Assembly: GCA_900314375.1 (NCBI GenBank)
Contig: OMVC01000105.1
Span: 1-13,568, forward strand
Length of the DNA: 13,568 nucleotides
Source of the DNA: an uncultured bacterium
GTDB lineage: Bacteria; Cyanobacteriota; Vampirovibrionia; Gastranaerophilales; Gastranaerophilaceae
Direction: 5' to 3'
The position numbers and the translations under genes were made by a program. This document shows positions 1 through 6,735 of this stretch, piece after piece (positions within the stretch are counted from its first letter, which is position 1; every line of letters starts with the position of its first letter). Below the pieces are notes generated by a model that was not told the DNA's origin, searched no databases, and saw only the letters and a program-made list of their open reading frames with translations.

Positions 1-45
1 ATGCCTTATGGCATTGCTTTAAAACAGCGTTTTTTCTCTTTCTTC

Positions 46-90
46 GTTTATTCTTTCACTTTTGCTCGCAACAAAAGAGAAAGAATGAAC
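46..90. repeat. Long imperfect inverted repeat (hairpin)
   Basis: Bases 46-64 pair with 72-90 around a 7-base loop. The 19-bp stem has a single A-A mismatch (58/78) and one T-G wobble (49/87). No T-run follows on either strand, so it is not a standard terminator. A smaller perfect hairpin, ATGCC-TTAT-GGCAT, sits at 1-14. The plus strand is also open from the first base to a TAA at 94-96 (32 codons including stop, rich in Phe, Lys and Arg). That frame could be the tail of an upstream gene, but its end lies inside the palindrome, which fits non-coding repeat DNA better. It could be a dispersed palindromic element. Confidence 0.55.
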
Positions 91-143
91 AAATAATCAT
101 AAATCTAATTCGCAAAATAATTCTACATTTAATTTTGTGCAAT

Positions 144-166
144 AAAAAAGAGGCATGTTGCCTCTT
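144..166 (-). terminator. Rho-independent terminator of the flagellar operon
   Basis: A 7-bp stem (148-154 with 160-166, containing GAGGC/GCCTC) has a 5-base loop. Read on the minus strand it is followed by a run of six Us (plus-strand A144-149, the last two also in the stem). It lies about 47 bases past the stop of the hook/rod gene, so that gene is the last of its operon. Confidence 0.75.
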
Positions 167-212
167 ATGGAGTTTAATGTTTATGTTATGCCGATGTTTT
201 CGGCTGCAAATT

Positions 213-1052
213 CTATGAACCGCTTACAAGCTGTAGTGCTTGCTGTAGCAGGTCTTTATTTGATGAAATGATTTTATTTACCACTTCCATTTGTTGTTTT
301 GCCATTTGATAGTATGAAATATTGGCTTTTAAATCGGCATTTGATAATTCCAACAATCCTGAACGAATTTCACCGATACCTAAAACGGGTCTGCCTGATT
401 CTTCTGTTTCAAGGAATAAACCGTCTTTATACTCAAATAAGCCTGAAACATTGTGGAAATTTCTTGTTGTAACTTTGTATAAAGGAACTACTTTTTTCCC
501 GCTTTCAGCTTTTCCGACAATAGTTCCGTCATTTTTTATTTCGTATTCGTCATATTTTCCGAGATATTTTCCGTTATTAGGGTCAATCCACATCTTTATA
601 GTTGTTGTAGGAATATCCAAAGCTCCGCCTTTTAGCGCTGTTTCTTGGTATAAATCTGCGCTTAAAGGTTTTGTACCTTGCATGATTTCGCCTTTATCAT
701 TCAGAATATAGCCTTGAACGGTATTACCGTTTTTGGCACGGTATACTCCTTCTCCGTCAAACGTAAAATCACCTAAACGGGTATAAACGCTTTTGCCTTC
801 CGCGGTTTTTGTTAAAAAGAAACCTTTACCTTCAAGAAATAAATTATCTTTAGATGTACCAGGGGTAGATTTACCTTGTCCGTTATTCTTTTCAAAATCA
901 TCAACAATTGCGCCGTTTAAAAATGTTTTAAACGTTACTTGTTTCTCGCGATAACCGGGAGTGTATGTATTTGTCATGTTTTCTGATAATACATCAATCC
1001 AGTTTACCGTTGCGTATTGTGTGTTTAATGCCGTAATAAAAGCATCATTCAT
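213..1052 (-). CDS. Flagellar hook/basal-body rod family protein (FlgE/FlgF/FlgG type)
   Basis: 279 residues. It belongs to the axial family that builds the flagellar rod and hook outside the inner membrane. The N-terminus (residues 1-45) matches the family's rod signature in degenerate form: a helix, then ENMTNTYTPGYR where most members read NNLANVNTxGFK. A GKGFF motif near residue 76 and a GDFTFDGEGVYR motif near 93 are typical of the core domain. The C-terminus, from GIGEIRSGLLELSN onward, is the C-terminal helix that packs in the axial core (usual form GxLExSNVDL). The length is nearer FlgF/FlgG (about 250-260) than a full hook protein (400 or more), so I do not assign one symbol. The ATG is preceded by AGGAGA at 8 bases, inside the end of the upstream gene; the stop-to-start gap is 3 bases. 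It is the last gene before the terminator at 144-166. Confidence 0.85.
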   Translation of the reverse strand: MNDAFITALNTQYATVNWIDVLSENMTNTYTPGYREKQVTFKTFLNGAIVDDFEKNNGQGKSTPGTSKDNLFLEGKGFFLTKTAEGKSVYTRLGDFTFDGEGVYRAKNGNTVQGYILNDKGEIMQGTKPLSADLYQETALKGGALDIPTTTIKMWIDPNNGKYLGKYDEYEIKNDGTIVGKAESGKKVVPLYKVTTRNFHNVSGLFEYKDGLFLETEESGRPVLGIGEIRSGLLELSNADLKANISYYQMAKQQMEVVNKIISSNKDLLQQALQLVSGS

Positions 1053-1055
1053 AAT

Positions 1056-1946
1056 TTATTTCTCCTTGTTTTCTTCTCTTCGTCTTTGATTTTGCTCTTT
1101 GCTGCTGTTTGAATATGTTAATTCAGCATAATCTAAATCTTGTTCATCAAACGCATTTTTAAGCGAATCAATATTATTTCTTAAATATTGTTCGACAGCT
1201 TTATCTCCGGGAATAAAGTTAGCAGAAATCGCTCCGTCTTTCCCGACTCGTAATATTACCGAAATATTTTGATCAAAATCTATTCTAATCGGTTGATTAT
1301 TTTGTCTTGATTCGTTTAATGCATTTAATAATGTTTGAGATACTTTGAAATTTTGTGAAACTTGTTTAATATCTGCTCCGTTATTTATCAAGTTTTGAGC
1401 TTGGGTTGTTATAGCATCTATTGAAACTTCATTATTTTGAGTGAGATTTATAAAGAATTCAGCATCCGTTTCATTCATTTTTAATGCTGATTTTGATGCT
1501 TCTCCAAAATTTAATGACCAAATTTGAGTTTTTGCAAGATTTTCCGTATTGAGATTAGTTTCTATAACTTGAGCAATATCATTTGATAATAAATTATTCG
1601 CATTATTTAACGCTATTTGATTAAATTCTAATGATGCTTGCATTATATCGTTTTCTTTTTTATTAGCCTGCAACTTATTCTCATTTTTTACTTCATTTTT
1701 TGTATTATTGTTTGTTTTGGAAGCTTGTTTAGTTTCAGCTTTAGCAGTTTCTTTTTTTAAAGTACCTGCTGTTTGTTCTTTTTTTGTATCGGTTTTAGTT
1801 TCTTTTTGTTCGGATTCTGAAACTTTTGTCATTTCATCTTTAAATGATGTGTCAGAAGTCTTGTTTGTAATCTGACTTACACCGGCTGATTGAGCGGCTT
1901 GTGTTGCTGCCATACTTTGTGTTGAAGTTGTTGCATCTATTGGCAT
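1056..1946 (-). CDS. fliK: Flagellar hook-length control protein, FliK-like
   Basis: 296 residues. FliK is a secreted molecular ruler that sets hook length and switches export specificity. The first 100 residues are low-complexity and rich in Lys, Thr, Asn, Glu and Gln, as expected of a disordered ruler. The last 75 or so resemble the Flg_hook C-terminal domain: a beta strand ISVILRVGKDGAISANFIP, then a helix (AVEQYLRNNIDSLKNAFDEQ) and a LDYAELTYSNSS strand, matching the family pattern of AxxxxVRxxLxxxLxxLRexLxxxGLxLxxVxV. The tail is very charged, as often seen in FliK. The start is supported by TAGGTAGG just upstream; the first TAG of that sequence is the fliJ stop (11-base gap), implying coupled translation. 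Sequence identity in this family is always low, so the call rests on domain pattern and position after fliJ. Confidence 0.75.
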   Translation of the reverse strand: MPIDATTSTQSMAATQAAQSAGVSQITNKTSDTSFKDEMTKVSESEQKETKTDTKKEQTAGTLKKETAKAETKQASKTNNNTKNEVKNENKLQANKKENDIMQASLEFNQIALNNANNLLSNDIAQVIETNLNTENLAKTQIWSLNFGEASKSALKMNETDAEFFINLTQNNEVSIDAITTQAQNLINNGADIKQVSQNFKVSQTLLNALNESRQNNQPIRIDFDQNISVILRVGKDGAISANFIPGDKAVEQYLRNNIDSLKNAFDEQDLDYAELTYSNSSKEQNQRRREENKEK

Positions 1947-1957
1947 AATCTACCTAC

Positions 1958-2422
1958 CTATTTTTGTTCTTCTCTTTCTTCTTCAATTCTTTGGTCTTGA
2001 ATTTTTCTGAAAAATCTTGTTACACCGAGTTCTGAAAACTGTTTTAATTCCGCTTGCTTTTCTTCTTGAAGGTATAACTCTCTATTTTTTTCTTTGTGTT
2101 TTTCCAAGACTTTTACATTTTGTTCACATTTGACAAGTTTTTGTAATTCTATATCAAGTTGCTTTTGTAACTCTATTCTGATTTGCTCGAGTCTTTCTGC
2201 TTCTTCCCAAAGATGTTTCAAGTATTTGTCGTAATAATCGTACATCGTCGGGTCTGCTGTGCGCATGCCTTCTTTTGTATCAACTATAAGTTGATTGTTC
2301 TTTTTTATATTATCTTCCGCTTTATTTACCGCCTGCTGCGCTTTTTGGACTCGCATCAGCTGTTCTTCTTTTTGATTTATACGGAAATCCAAAACTTTTT
2401 GCAGTCTGTATCTAAATGGCAT
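1958..2422 (-). CDS. fliJ: Flagellar export protein FliJ
   Basis: 154 residues, almost entirely coiled coil. FliJ is the stalk-like component of the flagellar type III export ATPase complex (with FliI and FliH) on the cytoplasmic side. The N-terminal signature FRYRLQKVLDFR and the C-terminal LEKHKEKNRELYLQEEKQAE pattern are characteristic of FliJ, and the length is normal (about 145-155). It is the first gene of a three-gene minus-strand operon, with fliK starting 11 bases after its stop. Upstream, AGGAAA lies about 14 bases before the ATG, a weak and distant ribosome binding site. I could not pick a convincing sigma70 or sigma28 promoter in the AT-rich gap 2423-2527. Confidence 0.88.
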   Translation of the reverse strand: MPFRYRLQKVLDFRINQKEEQLMRVQKAQQAVNKAEDNIKKNNQLIVDTKEGMRTADPTMYDYYDKYLKHLWEEAERLEQIRIELQKQLDIELQKLVKCEQNVKVLEKHKEKNRELYLQEEKQAELKQFSELGVTRFFRKIQDQRIEEEREEQK

Positions 2423-2525
2423 GATTTTGTTACACTTTCCTATTTATTATGGAATATATCGTATTCATAATAAACATCTAAATGTATGATATTGTTTTAA
2501 TGAATAGTTTTTAAAAGTCAACATG

Positions 2526-2551
2526 TTGTGTCTTTTGTGATAGTATATACT
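2526..2551 (+). promoter_or_regulatory. Possible tsaC promoter with a palindrome overlapping its upstream end
   Basis: A good -10 hexamer TATACT lies at 2546-2551, with only weak -35 candidates upstream (TTGTGT at 2526-2531 at too short a spacing). A start near 2558 would leave AAAGGACAG in the leader and supports the ATG at 2570. A perfect 10-bp palindrome, CAACATGTTG (2519-2528), lies at the upstream edge between the divergent fliJ and tsaC genes and could be an operator. Confidence 0.3.
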
Positions 2552-2569
2552 CAAAAAAAGGACAGAGTT

Positions 2570-3154
2570 ATGCTAAACAATGGTGATGAAATCATAAGAG
2601 TATTAGAAAATGGCGGAGTTATTGCTTATGTTACTGATACAGTATGGGGACTCGGGTGTTTGCCAAATATCGAGAGTGCAGTAAAAAAAATCTATGAAAT
2701 AAAAAAACGCGAAGCTAAAAAACCGCTTATTCTTATGTCAAATGAGGTATACAATCTTCTTGAATATGTTGAACCTATTCCAAAAATCGGACAAATGTTG
2801 ATAAAAAAATATTTTCCAGGAGCATTGACAATAGTAACTGACAAAAGCGATAAAACACCTGATTATATAACTTCAGGTATGAAAACCGTAGGGATAAGAG
2901 TGCCTGATAATTTGATTTTTAAAGAAATATGCGAAATCATCCCAGGTCATGTGTTGGCAACAACAAGTGCAAATCTTTCTCACCAACCTTCTGCTAAAAC
3001 TTATGAACAAGCATTAACGAACATGAAAGATCTTGCGGATTTGATTATACCTGATTTCGGCTATTGTGCAAAAGGTTTGGAATCTACGGTTGCAGGTGTT
3101 ATGAATAATGAATTGAGAATATTCAGACAAGGGGAAATATTCATAGATATATAA
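2570..3154 (+). CDS. tsaC: Threonylcarbamoyl-AMP synthase (TsaC/Sua5/YrdC family)
   Basis: 194 residues. It makes threonylcarbamoyl-AMP from threonine, bicarbonate and ATP, the first step of t6A37 modification of ANN-decoding tRNAs in the cytoplasm. Family motifs are in order: TDTVWGLGC (22-30), the basic KKREAKKPL stretch (45-53), PGALTIV (83-89), GIRVP (108-112), TSAN (132-135) and ESTV (171-174). There is no extra C-terminal Sua5 domain, so it is the short TsaC/YwlC-like form. The frame is open back to a GTG at 2528, but the ATG at 2570 has AAAGGA 6-8 bases upstream and gives the normal N-terminus, so I place the start there. The next gene begins 56 bases downstream without an obvious terminator. 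Confidence 0.93.
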   Translation: MLNNGDEIIRVLENGGVIAYVTDTVWGLGCLPNIESAVKKIYEIKKREAKKPLILMSNEVYNLLEYVEPIPKIGQMLIKKYFPGALTIVTDKSDKTPDYITSGMKTVGIRVPDNLIFKEICEIIPGHVLATTSANLSHQPSAKTYEQALTNMKDLADLIIPDFGYCAKGLESTVAGVMNNELRIFRQGEIFIDI

Positions 3155-3210
3155 TAAATTTGTAAAATCTTTTTATTTGAATTAAAATAAGATTATTAAG
3201 AGGGATAATT

Positions 3211-4776
3211 ATGAGTATTTTATTAAGTATATTATATTTTTATATGTTTGTTTATACATTGTATTTCTTTGTTTTGGCGATAAGGAATTTGAGAGATAAT
3301 TCTTTTAACATAGAGAAGAAATATTCAAAATATGATGAAACAAAGAATAATTTTGCTGTAATTATTTATTCGCATAATCATAAAGCAAATTTGGAAGAAT
3401 TGGTTTATGAATTGAAAATGCAGGATTACCAGCTTGCCAATTTCAGAGTATATGCGGTGTTGGATGATTGTAACGACGGTTCTGAATCCTTGTTTGAAAA
3501 CGATAAGTTTGTTCATGTAGTAAATATTCAAGATGTCGGAACGTTAGGAAAAACTGAAGCTATTTCTCTGTTGTTAAACAAAATTAAGGATGATAATGAA
3601 ATTGATGCTTATGTTTTTATAGACGATATTCGCAGAATCGAACCTAATTTTTTGACATTGGCTAATGTCGCAATGAACAAATATGAAGCCGTCGCAGGTG
3701 AAGTCAATGTTAATCGCGAAAATCTTGATATCGTTGAAAAAATAAAAGCTGTTTATAAAAAATATCAAGCGAACTTTTTCAAACAGGCACGTTCAATTTG
3801 CGGGCTTGCAACAATGATTGATGCTGGTTTATTTGTTGTGCGAAAGGATGTAATTGATTATCTGGATGAGATAAAGATTAAAGATGTAAACTCTGAATTG
3901 GAGTTTAGTTTAGAACTTTCAAAAACTGATAATAAATGTGTATATAATCCGAATATTCAATCTTATGTGTATGGTCAGGATTGTTCGTTCAAAAATCCTA
4001 ATTTAAGCAAAAGATTTCAACTTTTAAAAGATAATTTAAAGAACTTAAAAACTACTAATTTTTCATATATTGAGCATGTATGTTCTCTGTTGAATCCAAA
4101 TTTTTGGATGATAATATTCTCTTATGCTTTATTGGTATGGTATTCATATAATTATTCATTCATTGTAACTTGTAAGACTGTTGTTTTTAGTGCAATAATA
4201 TTGGCTGCCGTATTTGGCTTGAGTTTGATTAATGCAAAATTGTCATTAAAAGAACTCTGTTTATTAGCGCTTCATCCGTTATATTCAATATGCCATATAA
4301 TTAAAAATTTCCCTTTAGTGAAATTTCTATTGAAAAAAATAGGGGCTAATACCGATAAAGATGCTGATAAACTTGTAATTGATGTTAATGTTATGACCAA
4401 ACGCGGTGATAGACCTTGTAAGTTGGAATTTATCTCTACCGAGTCAGGGTTAGCTAAAATAAGATTTTTATACAAAAATAAGAAATACACAACATCATCT
4501 CATTTAAGGATGATTGATGCGCTTCAGCAATTAAAATCAAAAATGGATGATTATGGTTTAACATTAAAAATATGCAGTTGTTGTGCAAAATTTACATCTC
4601 AAGTTGACGGCTCAACTAACATGCTAAAAGGGCAGTGTCATAATGATTATCCGAGTCCTTTGTTGAGTGAACCGCGTCAAACACAGGTTTGGAATTCTTG
4701 TTCCTGTTTTGAACCTGCTGCGATAAATAGTTTTATTGAGGAATTGGCAAGAGAAGTTGCCGAGCAAAAAGGGTAG
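3211..4776 (+). CDS. Membrane glycosyltransferase family 2-like protein with Cys-rich C-terminus
   Basis: 521 residues. It opens with a membrane helix (about 3-25). Residues 48-240 look like a GT-A fold of the GT2/cellulose-synthase-like type: AVIIYSHNHKANLEELVYEL corresponds to the usual VVIPAHNEexxIxxxL, VYAVLDDCNDGSE (80-92) to VxVVxDxCxDxT, and YVFIDDIRRIEPNFL (134-148) to the DxD-containing segment. GLATMIDAGLFVVRK (198-212) corresponds to the acceptor-loop region. The canonical DxD is not intact and a Q/RxxRW motif is missing, so activity is doubtful. Two or three membrane helices follow (about 297-365). The last 70 residues hold six cysteines (455, 457, 458, 476, 497, 499), a possible metal-binding module. 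GAGGG lies 7-8 bases before the ATG. A sugar substrate cannot be inferred. Confidence 0.65.
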   Translation: MSILLSILYFYMFVYTLYFFVLAIRNLRDNSFNIEKKYSKYDETKNNFAVIIYSHNHKANLEELVYELKMQDYQLANFRVYAVLDDCNDGSESLFENDKFVHVVNIQDVGTLGKTEAISLLLNKIKDDNEIDAYVFIDDIRRIEPNFLTLANVAMNKYEAVAGEVNVNRENLDIVEKIKAVYKKYQANFFKQARSICGLATMIDAGLFVVRKDVIDYLDEIKIKDVNSELEFSLELSKTDNKCVYNPNIQSYVYGQDCSFKNPNLSKRFQLLKDNLKNLKTTNFSYIEHVCSLLNPNFWMIIFSYALLVWYSYNYSFIVTCKTVVFSAIILAAVFGLSLINAKLSLKELCLLALHPLYSICHIIKNFPLVKFLLKKIGANTDKDADKLVIDVNVMTKRGDRPCKLEFISTESGLAKIRFLYKNKKYTTSSHLRMIDALQQLKSKMDDYGLTLKICSCCAKFTSQVDGSTNMLKGQCHNDYPSPLLSEPRQTQVWNSCSCFEPAAINSFIEELAREVAEQKG

Positions 4777-4783
4777 TAATATT

Positions 4784-4812
4784 TTGCCCTATTTTCAATA
4801 CGGGTGTATAAT
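4784..4812 (+). promoter_or_regulatory. Strong sigma70-type promoter, predicted leaderless start
   Basis: The -35 TTGCCC (4784-4789), a 17-base spacer and a perfect -10 TATAAT (4807-4812) lie just after the stop of the upstream gene. Seven bases separate the -10 from the ATG at 4820, so transcription should begin at or next to the start codon. No Shine-Dalgarno sequence is present at a usable distance, which fits a leaderless mRNA. Confidence 0.6.
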
Positions 4813-4819
4813 ATATAGC

Positions 4820-5986
4820 ATGAAGAAGTTATTTTCTATATTTGCAATATTTTTATTGTTATTTTGTCAGACATCTGTAATTGCTCAAGAACCTTTAAAG
4901 GGTTATGTTACAGAATCGGATGAATATAAACAGCTTGGTGACGAATTATTTACAGGAAGAATTGAAACTCTTGAACGTAAAGATATAATTAATATGACAG
5001 TTTCCCAAGTCTTGGATTCATCATATTCTGCCGAGGGAGATGAATTTTTTGCCGAGGTTACTCAAGATGTTTATGGGGATAAGGGGATAATCATACCCAA
5101 AGGGACTGTAGCTCATGGCATGTTAGCCGGAACAACAGAAGCAAAAAGACTCGGTCGTGCTGCAACATTAAGCTTGTCATTTGATTATCTCGTAACACCT
5201 GATGGCAGAGAAATCCCGATAGAAGGTCAAATGACCACAAAATTACACCCTGTAGTTGAAACAGGAAAGATTGTAGCTCAAGATGTCGGGTATACAGTAG
5301 CAGGAGGAGCTGTCGGCGGTTTGATGGCTCTAAATTGGCTCGGTTGGGAAGCTGCTATTGCTTCTCAAGGGTACACATTAGCAGGCGGTGCTGCTATTGG
5401 CGGTGCTGTCGGATTAGGAATGGCTTTAATTCGCAAAGGACATGAGGTTATGATTGCTCCCGGAGATGAGATTAAAGTCAAAATAAAGACAAGCGTTGAT
5501 TTGCCAGTATATAGAGAAGATGCATTAAAACAAGAAGAAATATTGTATGACGGCTTGACAGTTAATATAAATAATGTAAAACACCAAAAAGATCCTTTTG
5601 GGGAAGTTAATACAATAACGTTATCTTTGCTGATATCTAACATGTCAGATAAAACTTTATCAGGTTTTGATATGGCTTTGGAAAATGATTATGGAAAAAA
5701 GTTTAGCCCATCAATATTCGGTAATACAAAATTGATGTACAAACAAGTAAAGCCTGGTGACAAAGTTATTGCGGATGTGTCTTTTGCTGTTGATAATATA
5801 AATCGAAAATTTTGGCTTGCATTTTATGACAGAAGATCAGGGGAGCCTATAACAAAAGTTTCAGTTGATAATGCGTATCGTACAAAAGTTTCGGAAAAAA
5901 CCAAAAAGAAAAATGATAAAGTAAGAGCTTCAAAAATGAAAAAATCCTACAAAAAAGAGGATGATTTTATGGATATGGATTTTTAA
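4820..5986 (+). CDS. Exported glycine-zipper protein of unknown function
   Basis: 388 residues; family not recognised. Residues 1-22 form a signal peptide (KK, hydrophobic stretch, cleavage likely after SVIA), so it acts outside the inner membrane. Residues 70-145 are beta-rich: FFAEVTQDVYGDKGIIIPKG and FDYLVTPDGREIPIEG recall the pore-proximal beta domain of VirB10/TrbI-type proteins in spacing only. Residues 157-205 contain two glycine-zipper segments (AGGAVGG and AGGAAIGGAVGLG) that could insert in a membrane. Residues 245-350 look like a small immunoglobulin-like beta domain (LLISNMSDKTLSGFDMAL...VKPGDKVIADVSFAV), reminiscent of DUF4352. The tail is Lys-rich and ends in acidic and Met residues. 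The frame extends upstream to 4736, but the ATG at 4820 gives the signal peptide and fits the promoter. The next ORF starts one base after its stop. Confidence 0.8.
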   Translation: MKKLFSIFAIFLLLFCQTSVIAQEPLKGYVTESDEYKQLGDELFTGRIETLERKDIINMTVSQVLDSSYSAEGDEFFAEVTQDVYGDKGIIIPKGTVAHGMLAGTTEAKRLGRAATLSLSFDYLVTPDGREIPIEGQMTTKLHPVVETGKIVAQDVGYTVAGGAVGGLMALNWLGWEAAIASQGYTLAGGAAIGGAVGLGMALIRKGHEVMIAPGDEIKVKIKTSVDLPVYREDALKQEEILYDGLTVNINNVKHQKDPFGEVNTITLSLLISNMSDKTLSGFDMALENDYGKKFSPSIFGNTKLMYKQVKPGDKVIADVSFAVDNINRKFWLAFYDRRSGEPITKVSVDNAYRTKVSEKTKKKNDKVRASKMKKSYKKEDDFMDMDF

Positions 5987-5987
5987 A

Positions 5988-6716
5988 ATGAAAGATAAGA
6001 TTGGTTTTTGGGGATATCCGTATCCCAAAGTAATAAATGAATTAAAACAAAAATATCCTCAAGCACAATGGATTGATTTGGATTTTGATTTGTCGGAATT
6101 TGTTCCTGATTCAAATATATTGCCTGAAAGTTATTGTAAAATTATTAAAAATATTATAAATAATGCAATATATTATAAAAATGATTTAATAACAATTGCC
6201 GCGCCGGTTGGAAAGGATAAGTGCGACAGCGGTTGGTTTGCCGCTAAATTATTGAAGGATATGGGGTTTGATGTAATAGAAACTGTTTTTGAAACTTTTG
6301 ATTACAGAAAAGATGTTTTTATTTCGACAAGCAATCTTCCGTTGTATGATAAAATTACAAAGATAACATCAGATATAATATCTGCTGACAGTATTGATAA
6401 CTACGAGCAGTGTAAGCCTAAATTTGGTTTTTGGGGCGTTCCGCCAAATGATTTGAGTATATTGAAATTATTTCCGAATGAAACTCATGTTTACGGTTGG
6501 ACCAGATGTGTAGAAGCAGGTGTTCCTGCTGATATTGAATTGGAGATGTATGTTGAACCAGATATCCCGACGGTATTTTATGCACAGGCGTTTTGCTCCA
6601 AAACGCAATTGGCAAAGTATTTAGCAAATAAATATAACGGACTTTATATTGATATTGATGATTATGCTACCAATTCAATAAGGGCAAAAATAGAAGCTTT
6701 TTTAAGGTTAAGATAG
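5988..6716 (+). CDS. Conserved-looking hypothetical protein with duplicated GFWG motif
   Basis: 242 residues, soluble, no signal peptide; I do not recognise the family. The same opening occurs twice: GFWGYPYPKVINELKQKYP at 6-24 and GFWGVPPNDLSILKLFP at 147-163, suggesting two homologous half-domains of about 140 and 95 residues. The second half has a highly patterned stretch (YGWTRCVEAGVPADIELEMY at 169-188, then FYAQAFCSK) typical of a conserved active or binding surface. Cysteines lie at 50, 79, 142, 174 and 203. The frame is open back to 5961, but the ATG at 5988 directly follows the upstream stop (TAAAATG) and places GFWG near the N-terminus. A weak GGATATGGA lies within the upstream gene, so translation is probably coupled to the exported protein. 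Confidence 0.8.
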   Translation: MKDKIGFWGYPYPKVINELKQKYPQAQWIDLDFDLSEFVPDSNILPESYCKIIKNIINNAIYYKNDLITIAAPVGKDKCDSGWFAAKLLKDMGFDVIETVFETFDYRKDVFISTSNLPLYDKITKITSDIISADSIDNYEQCKPKFGFWGVPPNDLSILKLFPNETHVYGWTRCVEAGVPADIELEMYVEPDIPTVFYAQAFCSKTQLAKYLANKYNGLYIDIDDYATNSIRAKIEAFLRLR

Positions 6717-6735
6717 TTAAGGGAATATAAAAATA

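Noticed and set aside
322..711. 129-codon plus-strand frame opposite the flagellar rod/hook gene
   Set aside because: It is antisense to a clear flagellar protein and has no domain or ribosome binding site.
2528..2569. Longer tsaC start at GTG 2528
   Set aside because: The ATG at 2570 has a proper ribosome binding site and gives the family N-terminus; the extra residues lie in the promoter region.
2683..2690. A8 homopolymer in tsaC as a phase-variation site (another A8 lies near 7016-7023)
   Set aside because: Runs of this length are expected in Lys-rich, AT-rich coding DNA and both genes are intact essential-type or ordinary frames.
4736..4819. Longer N-terminus for the exported protein, overlapping the glycosyltransferase gene
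   Set aside because: It would bury the signal peptide; the ATG at 4820 starts it cleanly and fits the promoter.
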